Positions 45,757-53,812 of a stretch of DNA of 64,000 nucleotides are shown piece by piece (within the stretch, counting starts at the first letter, position 1; every line of letters begins with the position of its first letter). Source of the stretch: 188UL27-1 sp038526275 (GTDB lineage: Bacteria > Pseudomonadota > Alphaproteobacteria > Rhodobacterales > Rhodobacteraceae); the NCBI GenBank assembly GCA_038526275.1, contig JBCBGY010000003.1, positions 13,244 through 77,243 of the forward strand, given 5' to 3'. The position numbers and the translations under genes were made by a program. The notes beneath the pieces are model-generated. The model saw only the letters and a program-made list of their open reading frames with translations. It did no database searches and had not been told where the DNA came from.

Positions 45757-46416
45757 TCAGCTGTTCGGGCGGATCACAATTTCGACCCTGCGGTTTTGCG
45801 CCTGGCCTTCCGGCGTCAGATTTGACGCGATCGGTTGATCTTCGCCCCGGCCAAAGGCCCGGAGTCGGGCGGAACTGACCCCGCCGCTGACAAGGATTGA
45901 TGCGACCGACTGGGCCCGGCGTGCAGAGAGCTGCTGGTTATAGCTCGCGTCGCCCGTATTGTCGGTGTGGCCTATAATGTCGACGGTTGTGTTGGGATAG
46001 TCGTTCAGGCTCTGCGCGAGGACCAGAAGATCAGATCGCAGAACAGGCTGAACCTCTGCACTGTCCACGGCAAAGAGGATGTCCTGTGGCATCGTGACGA
46101 TCAATTGCTCGCCGGTATTTACAATGCGCACGCCGTCGCCCTGCAGGTTCTGTTCCAACTCGGCGGCTTGTTTATCCAACTGGTTGCCGATCGCAGCGCC
46201 AACGCCAGCGCCCAGCACGCCCCCGATGGCCGCGCCACGGCGGCGGGATTCGGCGTCATCGCCCGCGATGATCCCTGTCACGGCGCCAATGGCCCCGCCC
46301 AAAAGCGCGCCGTCGCGGGTCCGGTTCTGGCCGTCGCCGACAGTGGAAGGATCGGTGCAGCCTGAAAGCACCAGGGCCCCGACAAGAGTGGCGGGTAACA
46401 GGAACAGTGAACGCAT
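45757..46416 (-). CDS. OmpA-family lipoprotein
   Basis: 219 residues. The signal ends in the lipobox LVLSGC, so the protein is lipid-anchored. A glycine-zipper region (GALLGGAIGAVTGIIAG and GGVLGAGVGAAIGNQ) follows. The OmpA C-terminal peptidoglycan-binding domain has VDIIGHTDNTGDASYNQQLS and the LRAFGRGEDQP segment. The start is ATG 46416 (MRSLFLL); an extension to 46464 would put charged residues ahead of the signal. It probably tethers the outer membrane to peptidoglycan. Confidence 0.9.
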   Translation of the reverse strand: MRSLFLLPATLVGALVLSGCTDPSTVGDGQNRTRDGALLGGAIGAVTGIIAGDDAESRRRGAAIGGVLGAGVGAAIGNQLDKQAAELEQNLQGDGVRIVNTGEQLIVTMPQDILFAVDSAEVQPVLRSDLLVLAQSLNDYPNTTVDIIGHTDNTGDASYNQQLSARRAQSVASILVSGGVSSARLRAFGRGEDQPIASNLTPEGQAQNRRVEIVIRPNS

Positions 46417-46530
46417 TTTACTTTTGCCTCGCTTATGTGCTCGATTGCGCGAAGCGTACACCAAAAGGGCCTCTGCTATCCAATATCAGCGGCCAGATTT
46501 CCGGCAGGTTCCCGCCAAGTCATCTCTGAG

Positions 46531-47379
46531 CTAGACCGCTTCGGCCCGCGCGGCCTCGTAGGCCAGCATGGCGCGTTTGACCGGAAGACCCCAGTGATAC
46601 CCGCCCAATCCGCCCGATTTTCGCATCGCGCGGTGGCAAGGGATCAGGTAGCTGACCGGATTGCGACCGACGGCAGTTCCTACGGCCCGCACGGCTTTGG
46701 GATGCCCGATTGCGGTGGCGATGTCGGAGTAGGTGGTGACCTGCCCGGTCGGGACCGAAAGCAGGGCTTCCCAGACCTTGATCTGAAATGGCGCCCCGAT
46801 CATGTGCAGGCGGGCATCGCCTTGCATGGCGAAGATCGCGTCGACCCAGGGCTGCAGGAAAACCTTGTCTTCCACATAGTCGGCCTTGGGCCAGCGCGTT
46901 TGCATATCGACCAAGGCGGCGGCCTGCCCACATTCCGAGGCGAAGGCGAGCCCGCAGATACCGTGATCTGTTCCCATGGCCAGTGCTTCGCCAAATGGGC
47001 TGTCAAACCAGCCGAAGCGAATTTTCAGCCCAGCGCCCCTCTGGGCGAAGGCGCCGGGGCTCATGGCCTCCCACCGCAGGAACAGATCGTGCAGCCGTCC
47101 ACTGCCGGACAGCCCAACCTCATCGGCCGCTTCGAGCGTGGTGTAATGATCGCGCAGCAGAGCTTTGGCGTGGCCCAGGGTCAGGTACTGCTGATAGCGC
47201 TTAGGAGAGACACCGACCCATTGGCTGAACAAGCGTTGGAAATGCGCTGGGCTCATCTGCATTTCGGCGGCGAGCGATTCCAGCGAGATCTGCCCGCCTT
47301 CAGCGGCGTCAATGACCTCCAGGGCGCGACGCATGACGCCGTAATGATATTCGGTCTCGATATCCTGCATTTTTGTCAT
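46531..47379 (-). CDS. AraC-type HTH fused to methylated-DNA-cysteine methyltransferase (Ada-like)
   Basis: 282 residues. An AraC-family helix-turn-helix region (about 10-110, with SPAHFQRLFSQWVGVSPKRY) is followed by an O6-alkylguanine-DNA alkyltransferase domain whose acceptor cysteine is in LIPCHRAMR; the RAVGTAVGRNP arginine finger is present. The N-terminal Ada zinc domain, which accepts methylphosphotriesters, is missing. AAGGAGA lies six bases before ATG 47379. It repairs O6-methylguanine and may regulate its own synthesis. Confidence 0.92.
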   Translation of the reverse strand: MTKMQDIETEYHYGVMRRALEVIDAAEGGQISLESLAAEMQMSPAHFQRLFSQWVGVSPKRYQQYLTLGHAKALLRDHYTTLEAADEVGLSGSGRLHDLFLRWEAMSPGAFAQRGAGLKIRFGWFDSPFGEALAMGTDHGICGLAFASECGQAAALVDMQTRWPKADYVEDKVFLQPWVDAIFAMQGDARLHMIGAPFQIKVWEALLSVPTGQVTTYSDIATAIGHPKAVRAVGTAVGRNPVSYLIPCHRAMRKSGGLGGYHWGLPVKRAMLAYEAARAEAV

Positions 47380-47490
47380 TCTGCATCTCCTTCGCGCCAG
47401 ATCCTAGCGGTTCTGTCGTGACCCGGGCGACCCGGTTCCTGCGCAAATCCGGGCTTGCCCGGCGGTGTCCAAGCCGCCATACCGCGCCAG

Positions 47491-48135
47491 ATGCCAAAGC
47501 AACTGCCATATGCAACGCTACGTGAGATCTTTACGCGGTTCCAGGCCCATGAGGCAGAGCCCAAGGGCGAGCTTGACCATGTGAACGCCTATACGCTTGT
47601 CGTGGCCGTCGCCCTTTCGGCGCAAGCCACCGATAAGGGGGTCAACAAAGCCACCCGGGATCTTTTTGCGGTGGCCGACACGCCGCAGAAGATGTTGGAT
47701 CTCGGGGAAGACCGGTTGATCGAGCATATCAAGACCATTGGTTTGTACCGAAACAAGGCCAAGAACGTGATGAAGCTCAGCCGCATTCTGGTGGACGATT
47801 ATGGCGGCGAGGTTCCCAATTCCCGCGCGGCTTTGGAAAGTCTGCCTGGCGTCGGGCGCAAGACAGCCAATGTGGTGCTGAATATGTGGTGGGGGATGCC
47901 AACCCAGGCCGTGGACACGCACATCTTTCGGGTCGGCAACCGGACAGGCATTGCCGTTGGCAAGGATGTCGTGGCGGTGGAACGCGCGATCGAAGATCAC
48001 ATACCGGCAGATTTTCAGCACCATGCGCATCACTGGCTGATCCTGCACGGTCGCTATCACTGCAAGGCGCGCAAGCCCATGTGCCCGACCTGCATCATTC
48101 GAGATCTCTGCGAATTTGAGGAAAAGACCCTATGA
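47491..48135 (+). CDS. nth: Endonuclease III
   Basis: DNA glycosylase/AP lyase for oxidised pyrimidines. 214 residues from ATG 47491 (MPKQLPYATL), or 226 from a TTG at 47455 that includes a palindrome; the ATG is preferred. HhH motif LPGVGRKTANVVL with the catalytic lysine, aspartate in AVDTHIFRVGNR, and the [4Fe-4S] ligands CKARKPMCPTCIIRDLC at the C-terminus are present. Its stop overlaps the adenosine-kinase-like gene as ATGA. Confidence 0.95.
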   Translation: MPKQLPYATLREIFTRFQAHEAEPKGELDHVNAYTLVVAVALSAQATDKGVNKATRDLFAVADTPQKMLDLGEDRLIEHIKTIGLYRNKAKNVMKLSRILVDDYGGEVPNSRAALESLPGVGRKTANVVLNMWWGMPTQAVDTHIFRVGNRTGIAVGKDVVAVERAIEDHIPADFQHHAHHWLILHGRYHCKARKPMCPTCIIRDLCEFEEKTL

Positions 48136-49121
48136 AGAAGTTTCAGGTTGTGGGTATCGGCAATGCTGTTGTCGACGTGATCAGCCCATCAGATGACAGC
48201 TTTCTCGACCTGATGGGGATCGAGAAAGGCATTATGCAACTGGTCGAGCGGGACCGGGCAGAGACGCTTTATGCCGCAATGGAAACCCGCAACCAACTGC
48301 CCGGCGGGTCAGTGGCCAATACGTTGGCGGGCCTTGGTAATCTGGGCTTGCGCACAGGCTTCATCGGGCGCGTGCGGGATGACGCGTTGGGTCGGTTCTA
48401 TGCGGACAGTATGGAAACCGACGGCACAGCCTTTGTGAATGAACCGGTCGCCGGGGCCGATCTGCCGACCTCGCGGAGCATGATCTTTGTCTCGCCCGAC
48501 GGTGAACGGTCGATGAACACCTATCTGGGCATTTCCTCGGAAGTTGGCCCGGATGACGTGTCTGCAGATGTAGCGGGCGAGGCCGAGCTTCTGTTTCTGG
48601 AAGGTTATCTTTACGACAAGCCCAAGGGGAAGGCCGCGTTCGAGGCCGCCTCGAAATTCTGCAAAGATGCTGGCGGCAAAGCTGGCATTTCGCTTAGTGA
48701 TCCCTTCTGCGTGGATCGCCACCGGGCAGACTTTCAGAAGCTTGTCCGTGATGTGATGGACTATGTGATCGGCAACGAAGCCGAATGGCTTTCGCTTTTT
48801 CAAACCGATGATCTTGATGCCGCGCTTTCGGAGGCCGCGTCGGTTTGCCAAACCGTGGTTTGTACGCGGTCAGGGGAAGACGTGGTTCTGATCTCTGGTG
48901 GCGACAAAGTGTCCGTTCCGGTGCACCGGGTGACGCCGGTGGATGCAACCGGTGCCGGGGATCAGTTTGCGGCAGGGTTTCTTTATGGCTTTGTCAACGA
49001 GCGCGATTTGGCGACCTGTGGCCGCATGGGATGCATCGCAGCGGCAGAGGTGATCAGCCATATCGGCCCACGTCCCGAGGCCGAGTTGAAAGCTCTGTTC
49101 GCCAATGCCGGGTTGATCTAG
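48132..49121 (+). CDS. PfkB-family carbohydrate/nucleoside kinase, adenosine kinase-like
   Basis: 329-residue ribokinase-fold kinase. QLPGGSVANTLAGLGNLG and the C-terminal DATGAGDQFAAGFLYG (anion hole and catalytic aspartate) are the two PfkB signatures. The N-terminal VVGIGNAVVDVIS and overall length fit the adenosine kinase-like branch common in alphaproteobacteria. Adenosine as substrate is inferred. The start overlaps the nth stop (ATGA). Confidence 0.87.
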   Translation: MKKFQVVGIGNAVVDVISPSDDSFLDLMGIEKGIMQLVERDRAETLYAAMETRNQLPGGSVANTLAGLGNLGLRTGFIGRVRDDALGRFYADSMETDGTAFVNEPVAGADLPTSRSMIFVSPDGERSMNTYLGISSEVGPDDVSADVAGEAELLFLEGYLYDKPKGKAAFEAASKFCKDAGGKAGISLSDPFCVDRHRADFQKLVRDVMDYVIGNEAEWLSLFQTDDLDAALSEAASVCQTVVCTRSGEDVVLISGGDKVSVPVHRVTPVDATGAGDQFAAGFLYGFVNERDLATCGRMGCIAAAEVISHIGPRPEAELKALFANAGLI

Positions 49122-49434
49122 TCGACAGGCGTTGGCAGCAGTACGGCGGGGGACGGCCTGAAATTTTGCTTCCGTTTGTCTAGCGAACAATGTAGACAAG
49201 TTGTCGAGCGCCCCGCCGTCTTTTGAGCCGATCAGGCAGGGCCGCTCTGATTGCTAGAACTCTGCTGGCATTCTCCTCCACAATGTTTTGTGGGGGTACT
49301 TTCGTTGAGCTAAGTTAGCAAAAACTGAAAGCGCGATATTTTGCTCTAACACCTGATAATTGCGGGCAAAATTTCGCTCATTTAACCTAAGAAACCGCTA
49401 ACTTAAGCTGTTATCAATAAAGGTTTCCTGGAAT
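49122..49434. other. Non-coding stretch after the kinase gene, up to ffs
   Basis: 313 bp with no gene. The first hundred bases contain a structured element described separately (49143-49224). The remainder, 49310-49430, is distinctly AT-rich and holds the 3' flank of the minus-strand SRP RNA. No promoter or ORF is evident. Confidence 0.5.
49143..49224 (+). terminator. Composite stem-loop ending in a T-run after the adenosine-kinase-like gene
   Basis: Outer arms ACGGCGGGG (49143-49151) and CCCCGCCGT (49211-49219) are perfectly complementary over 9 bp. They enclose a second hairpin TTGTCTA (49176-49182) and TAGACAA (49193-49199). CTTTT follows the outer arm. A branched terminator or a small structured RNA would both fit. 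Confidence 0.5.
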
Positions 49435-49534
49435 GGGTGAGAGGCTGGACAACGACCCAAGCGGGGCTCGTTACGGCTGCTTCCTTCCGGACCTGACCGG
49501 GTTGGCGAGGCGCTCGCCCGCGCCAACCTCTCAG
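49435..49534 (-). ncRNA. ffs: 4.5S signal recognition particle RNA, small bacterial type
   Basis: The minus strand of 49475-49498 carries the near-invariant SRP helix-8 core (GTCAGGTCCGGAAGGAAGCA), bounded by GG and CC. Flanking halves 49523-49533 and 49438-49448 pair over 11 positions with one G-U wobble to close the terminal stem. The length of about 100 nt fits the small SRP RNA of proteobacteria, which binds Ffh for co-translational membrane targeting. Ends are estimated from the stem and the promoter. It lies alone between plus-strand genes. Confidence 0.95.
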
Positions 49535-49539
49535 GGGTC

Positions 49540-49568
49540 AACATAGAAACTGCGGTAAGGGTTTGCAA
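49540..49568 (-). promoter_or_regulatory. Promoter of ffs
   Basis: On the minus strand TTGCAA (49563-49568) and TATGTT (49540-49545) are separated by exactly 17 bp. A start about seven bases further falls at 49533-49534, the predicted 5' end of the SRP RNA. Position and spacing support a housekeeping sigma-70-type promoter. Confidence 0.7.
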
Positions 49569-49613
49569 GGTACCAGCGGCAGCAGATTATGCTGTTTTAT
49601 CCGGCCTTGTGTA

Positions 49614-49634
49614 AATTATCTTGGTCAGATAATT
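49614..49634. promoter_or_regulatory. Palindrome just upstream of the AAA ATPase start
   Basis: AATTATCT (49614-49621) and AGATAATT (49627-49634) are perfectly complementary around a 5-base centre. The repeat ends eight bases before ATG 49643 and abuts the AGGA ribosome binding site. It could be an operator for autoregulation by the ATPase's own winged helix, or an RNA hairpin limiting translation. Confidence 0.5.
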
Positions 49635-49642
49635 CAGGATAA

Positions 49643-50770
49643 ATGAACCTGTTTTATTCCCCCCGCCAAGCCCTGGCCGAAGCCATGGCAGAGCGATTGT
49701 CGCCGGATCCGATCCTTGGCACTCCCGCTGGCCTGTTTCTAGCGGCTCCTCGACGCACCGGGAAAAGCAGCTTTCTGCGGACGGATCTTATCCCGCATCT
49801 CGAACGTAAGGGGCTATATCCGATATATCTAGATCTTTGGTCAGATCGGCAGGCTGATCCCGGCGAGCTGATTGCCAATGTTCTGGCCCAGGAGCTGGAA
49901 AAGCTGTCAGAGCGGCACGCCAAAATATTGGGCGCCTTGCCCTTCAAAACACTCGGTATCGCGGGTTTTCGCATCGAGCTTAAAACAGACGGTCCCGCCC
50001 GGTCGGCGACCTTGGCTGAGGCATTGGCAGAGATCGGTCGAAGGGCCCAAGGCGATGTCGTGTTCATCCTGGATGAAGCGCAGCATGCCCTGTCGAGCTC
50101 GGCGGGCATGGATGCCATGTTCGCCCTGAAAGCCGCCCGGGACGCCATGAACCAGACGCCAGACAGCGCGCGGCTGTATCTCGTCTTTACGGGCTCCCAT
50201 CGGGACAAGCTTGCCGGGCTCACATTGACCAGCAAGGCCCCCTTCTTCGGGGCCCAGGTTTCGGATTTCCCCCGGCTCGGGCGCGATTACATCGATGCGT
50301 TGGTCGATAACATCAATCCAAAGCTCGCAGACGACAACAAACTTGATCCGGACGATGTGGAGGCGGCTTTCGTTCTTCTTGGGCATCGCCCGGAAAAACT
50401 GACGCAGGTCATTCGTGAACATGCGCTGGGCCAAGCTGGAAGCGCTGGGCTGCGGCGTACAATCCGAGAGCGGGCGGACGCTTTGCGTGCTCTCGTGTGG
50501 CAGCAACATGAAAGCGACTATGGGCAATTGTCCGACATACAACGTGCCGTCCTGCGGGTTCTTATCGAGAAGGGTCCCGATTTCGCTCCGTTCACCCCTG
50601 AGACGGCAGAGAAAGTTGCGGGTTTGACGGGGCAGGATGTAAGTCCGTCCCAGATCCAGAAAGCCTTGGACGACCTACGAGAGAAAAGTCTGGTCTGGCG
50701 TCCGTCACGCGGTGTCTACGCGCTGGAGGATCAGGACATGCGGGATTGGCTGCTTTCGGCCCTGCACTGA
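49643..50770 (+). CDS. Stand-alone P-loop ATPase with C-terminal winged helix
   Basis: 375 residues. The P-loop reads APRRTGKSSF (first glycine replaced by alanine), Walker B is VVFILDEAQHAL and a sensor-like VFTGSHRDKL follows; these resemble the archaeal-ATPase/STAND-like AAA group. Residues about 295-375 form a predicted winged helix (IQRAVLRVLIEKG, then SPSQIQKALDDLREK). No membrane segment or nuclease motif is seen. It is monocistronic, between ffs and galE, with a palindrome at its start and a hairpin at its end. Homologues of this type are often annotated only as ATP-binding proteins; its function is not known to me. Confidence 0.8.
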   Translation: MNLFYSPRQALAEAMAERLSPDPILGTPAGLFLAAPRRTGKSSFLRTDLIPHLERKGLYPIYLDLWSDRQADPGELIANVLAQELEKLSERHAKILGALPFKTLGIAGFRIELKTDGPARSATLAEALAEIGRRAQGDVVFILDEAQHALSSSAGMDAMFALKAARDAMNQTPDSARLYLVFTGSHRDKLAGLTLTSKAPFFGAQVSDFPRLGRDYIDALVDNINPKLADDNKLDPDDVEAAFVLLGHRPEKLTQVIREHALGQAGSAGLRRTIRERADALRALVWQQHESDYGQLSDIQRAVLRVLIEKGPDFAPFTPETAEKVAGLTGQDVSPSQIQKALDDLREKSLVWRPSRGVYALEDQDMRDWLLSALH

Positions 50771-50771
50771 C

Positions 50772-50800
50772 GATGAACGCCCCGTGGCGAGGCGTTCATC
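50772..50800. terminator. Bidirectional terminator-like hairpin between the ATPase gene and galE
   Basis: GATGAACGCC (50772-50781) and GGCGTTCATC (50791-50800) form a perfect 10-bp stem with a 9-base loop. It lies between convergent genes, one base after the ATPase stop. Confidence 0.7.
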
Positions 50801-50808
50801 AATAGCTC

Positions 50809-51792
50809 TTACTCGCCGTAGGGTGGCGATTGGTGCCAACGCCAGGCATCGGCGATCATGTCCCGCATGTTGGATCGCTTCGGTTTCCAGCCCAGTTCCT
50901 GCTCTGCCCGGGTGCTGCCCGAAACCAGACGCACGGCATCACCGGCACGACGGTCGCCTTCTTTGTAAGGGACGGCCTTGTTGGTGATTTCCTTGCTATG
51001 ATCAATGACCTCGCGCACGGAAAAGCCTGTGCCTGTGCCAAGGTTGAACACGCGGCTGGGTTTGCCGTCTTTCAACCATTTGAGCCCCAGCACGTGGGCA
51101 TCCACCAGGTCGGATACGTGCACATAGTCGCGAATGCAGGTCCCGTCGGGCGTGTCATAGTCGGTGCCAAAGATCGTCAGTTCGGGCCTGAGACCCGCAA
51201 TCGCATCCAGCATCAGAGGCACCAAATGGGTCTCTGGGTCATGCTGCTCACCCACTTCGCCATCAGGATCAGCTCCGGCGACGTTGAAGTAGCGGAAGAT
51301 CACATGGCGCAGACCGGCTGAGGCCCCGAACTGGATCAGCATCTCTTCAATGGCGCGCTTCGATGAGCCATAGGCGTTGATCGGCAGTTGCGCGCTGTCC
51401 TCATCCAAAACGACACCATCCTGGTCACCGTAAGTGGCGCAGGTGGAAGAAAAGACGAAATCCAAGCAGCCTGCCCGTATGGACGCCTCGATCAAGTTGA
51501 GAGAGCCCAGCACGTTGGCCCGCCAATATAGGCCAGGATCCTTCATGGATTCGCCAACCTGGCTCAACGCTGCGAAGTGCATCACGGCGATGGGCTGGTA
51601 TTCCGCAAAAGCCGCATCCAGAGCCGCAGGATCAGACAATTCGCCCTTTACCAGCGGCCCGAACTTGACCGCATCGGCCCAACCGGTCGTCAGATTGTCA
51701 AAGGTAACAGGCTTAAACCCGGCACGGGCCAACGCTTTGCAAGCGTTGGACCCGATGTAGCCGGCACCGCCGGTCACAAGTACGTTTGCCAT
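50809..51792 (-). CDS. galE: UDP-glucose 4-epimerase
   Basis: Interconverts UDP-glucose and UDP-galactose with bound NAD. 327 residues: Rossmann start LVTGGAGYIGSNACKAL, the SDR catalytic pair in YGSSKRAIEE with serine in VFSSTCATYG, and the family's NVAGADPDGEVGE segment and GTGTGFSVREV. It begins 8 bp downstream of the galU stop, so galU-galE form an operon for UDP-sugar supply to surface polysaccharide. Confidence 0.95.
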   Translation of the reverse strand: MANVLVTGGAGYIGSNACKALARAGFKPVTFDNLTTGWADAVKFGPLVKGELSDPAALDAAFAEYQPIAVMHFAALSQVGESMKDPGLYWRANVLGSLNLIEASIRAGCLDFVFSSTCATYGDQDGVVLDEDSAQLPINAYGSSKRAIEEMLIQFGASAGLRHVIFRYFNVAGADPDGEVGEQHDPETHLVPLMLDAIAGLRPELTIFGTDYDTPDGTCIRDYVHVSDLVDAHVLGLKWLKDGKPSRVFNLGTGTGFSVREVIDHSKEITNKAVPYKEGDRRAGDAVRLVSGSTRAEQELGWKPKRSNMRDMIADAWRWHQSPPYGE

Positions 51793-51800
51793 AATGCGGC

Positions 51801-52691
51801 TTATTCAGCAGCCTGACGCAGCGCAGCCATCTCCGCCAAATAATCGGAGAATTCGTCGCGCAAGTCTTCCCGGGCCAGACCGAAGGCCACCGTGGCCTGC
51901 AGGAAGCCAGCCTTGGAGCCACAATCGAACCGCTGACCACGGAACCGGTAGCCATAGACATCGCGGCCTTGGCTCAGTTCTTCGGCGATGGCGTCCGTCA
52001 GTTGGATTTCGCCGCCTGCACCCGTCTTCATATCGTTCAGATTGTTCAAAACGTTCGGATTCAGAATGTAGCGACCGATGACAGCCAGGTTCGACGGCGC
52101 GTCCTCTGCTTTTGGCTTTTCGACCATGCCTTTGATCGAAACCATGGATCCGTGGTCTTCCTTCACGTCCAGCAGACCGTATGCAGACGCTTTCTCTGGC
52201 GGCACTTCCATAGCTGCAACCATGCTGCCGCCGGTTTCTTCGTAGGCATCGACCATCTGCTTCAAGCAGCCAGGTTCGCCTGCAATAACGTCATCGGGCA
52301 AGATAACGGCAAAGGGCTCATTGCCGATCAGACGGCGGGCACACCAGACGGCATGGCCCAGACCCAAGGCTTTGTGCTGACGGATGTAAGCGATGGCGCC
52401 GCTATCCATGTTGGTGGTCTGCAGGGTTTCGAGCAGGGCCGTCTTGCCCTTGGCTTCGAGTGTGCGTTCAAGCTCAGGAGAATGATCAAAATAATCTTCA
52501 AGTGCGCTCTTGCCGCGCGAAGTAACAAAGATGAATTCAGTAATACCGGCGTCACGGGCCTCATCGATCGCATATTGGATCAACGGGCGGTCAACCAGGG
52601 TCATAATCTCTTTGGGAACAGATTTGGTCGCTGGAAGAAAACGTGTTCCCATCCCTGCAACCGGAAATACAGCTTTTGTAACTTTAGCCAT
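51801..52691 (-). CDS. galU: UTP-glucose-1-phosphate uridylyltransferase
   Basis: Makes UDP-glucose from UTP and glucose-1-phosphate. 296 residues with the nucleotide-binding start FPVAGMGTRFLPATKSVPKE, AVILPDDVIAGEPG and FDCGSKAGFLQATVAF. AAAGGG precedes ATG 52691. The leader carries a stable UUCG-capped hairpin. It is first in the galU-galE operon. Confidence 0.96.
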   Translation of the reverse strand: MAKVTKAVFPVAGMGTRFLPATKSVPKEIMTLVDRPLIQYAIDEARDAGITEFIFVTSRGKSALEDYFDHSPELERTLEAKGKTALLETLQTTNMDSGAIAYIRQHKALGLGHAVWCARRLIGNEPFAVILPDDVIAGEPGCLKQMVDAYEETGGSMVAAMEVPPEKASAYGLLDVKEDHGSMVSIKGMVEKPKAEDAPSNLAVIGRYILNPNVLNNLNDMKTGAGGEIQLTDAIAEELSQGRDVYGYRFRGQRFDCGSKAGFLQATVAFGLAREDLRDEFSDYLAEMAALRQAAE

Positions 52692-53011
52692 GACGTGTTT
52701 GCCCTTTTCTTCGCTGCCCGAAGGCAGCAGTGGTACTCGCGATAACTCGTGACAGTCAGATACTATGGCGCGCCCAACATTACCATTTTAGGATTTGCAA
52801 TCGTGAAAATTAGAAACAATCTGCGCCGCTTCGGATGATTTGTTGTCCGCCAGTTAGGCATAATGCTGCGGGGCAGCATTTGCTAGCCCGAATCGAAATC
52901 GATTGCGCGGCCAGACCAAAAAGATTGGATCGGCGGTGAGTCGCCTATTTATAGCGCGGGGGTGCCTGCGGACCATCCGTTTATGGGACTGTTGGCATCC
53001 CGGACCGGTGG
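52692..53011. other. Intergenic region between kdsB 3' end and galU start
   Basis: 320 bp without a gene. It holds the galU leader hairpin (52713-52728), an AT-rich tract at 52770-52815 where a promoter is expected, and a perfect hairpin AATGCTGC-GGG-GCAGCATT at 52862-52880 that may end the cysQ-kdsB transcript. I found no confident -35/-10 pair. Confidence 0.5.
52713..52728 (-). promoter_or_regulatory. UUCG-tetraloop hairpin in the galU leader
   Basis: On the minus strand GCTGCC-TTCG-GGCAGC forms a 6-bp stem with the extra-stable C(UUCG)G loop, 21 bases upstream of the galU ATG. It may insulate the 5' end or modulate ribosome access; no T-run follows, so attenuation is not indicated. Confidence 0.5.
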
Positions 53012-53812
53012 TTAATCAATACCGGCGTCAGCCATTATTGTTTCGATTTTAAGAACATCCGTTGGGTTATTGAGTTCCCAAAACGTCCGTCCGTGCCCGT
53101 CGACTTCGACGCAAAGGATCTGCTGACCGTTTTCCAGGAAGCGCAGTTGTTCGAGACCTTCCAGCCGCTCTAGGGGCCCGATGGGCCATTTTGGATAGTC
53201 CGACAAAGCACCAGGACGGTACGCATAGACGCCAACATGGTGAAAAACCGGGCTGGATTCGTCTGGTTTGTACGTGGCGTCAGTGAACGGGATCACTTCC
53301 TTGGAGAAATAGAGACCACGATGGTCCTCGGTGAACACAGCGGTCGTCCCGCCGACCCGCCCTGCCTGCCGGTCTGCCTTAAGGGCGGCGAGCGCTTTCC
53401 CGTCGCAGCGAAGAACAGGTGTGGCCATTCCCACATTGCCCGCCGTGCCAAGGCCCGCCAACAGATTCTCTATGAACCAGGGCGGGGTCAAAGGGGCGTC
53501 ACCCTGCAGGTTGACGACAATTTCATAGCCGCCACCGATCACAGCGTGGGCTTCGGCGCAGCGCTCGGTGCCATTGCGGCACTCGGACGACGTCATGACA
53601 ATCTCGGCGCCAAACGCCGTGCCCGCACTGGCGATCCGGTCGTCATCCGTGGCGATCACCACCCGCGACACGCCAGCAATTTCGCGCGCGGTTTCCCAAC
53701 TGCGTTGGATCAGGCTTTTTGTCGTGCCAGACGCGCCGCGCAAAGGGACCAAGGGCTTGCCAGGATACCGTGTCGATGCGTAGCGCGCCGGGATGACCAG
53801 AAGGACAGACAT
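53012..53812 (-). CDS. kdsB: 3-deoxy-manno-octulosonate cytidylyltransferase
   Basis: Activates KDO to CMP-KDO for lipid A inner core. 266 residues. The N-terminal VIPARYASTRYPGKPLVPL and SRVVIATDDDRIA, EIVMTSSECRNGTER and VNLQGDAPL are the family marks (the usual SRLPGK is STRYPGK). It is immediately downstream of cysQ: its ATG follows that gene's stop with no gap. It complements kdsD elsewhere in the window. Confidence 0.95.
   Translation of the reverse strand: MSVLLVIPARYASTRYPGKPLVPLRGASGTTKSLIQRSWETAREIAGVSRVVIATDDDRIASAGTAFGAEIVMTSSECRNGTERCAEAHAVIGGGYEIVVNLQGDAPLTPPWFIENLLAGLGTAGNVGMATPVLRCDGKALAALKADRQAGRVGGTTAVFTEDHRGLYFSKEVIPFTDATYKPDESSPVFHHVGVYAYRPGALSDYPKWPIGPLERLEGLEQLRFLENGQQILCVEVDGHGRTFWELNNPTDVLKIETIMADAGID

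Noticed and set aside
49122..50770. Genomic island or prophage at the SRP RNA gene
   Set aside because: No integrase, direct repeat of ffs or phage gene is visible; only the single ATPase gene is unusual.
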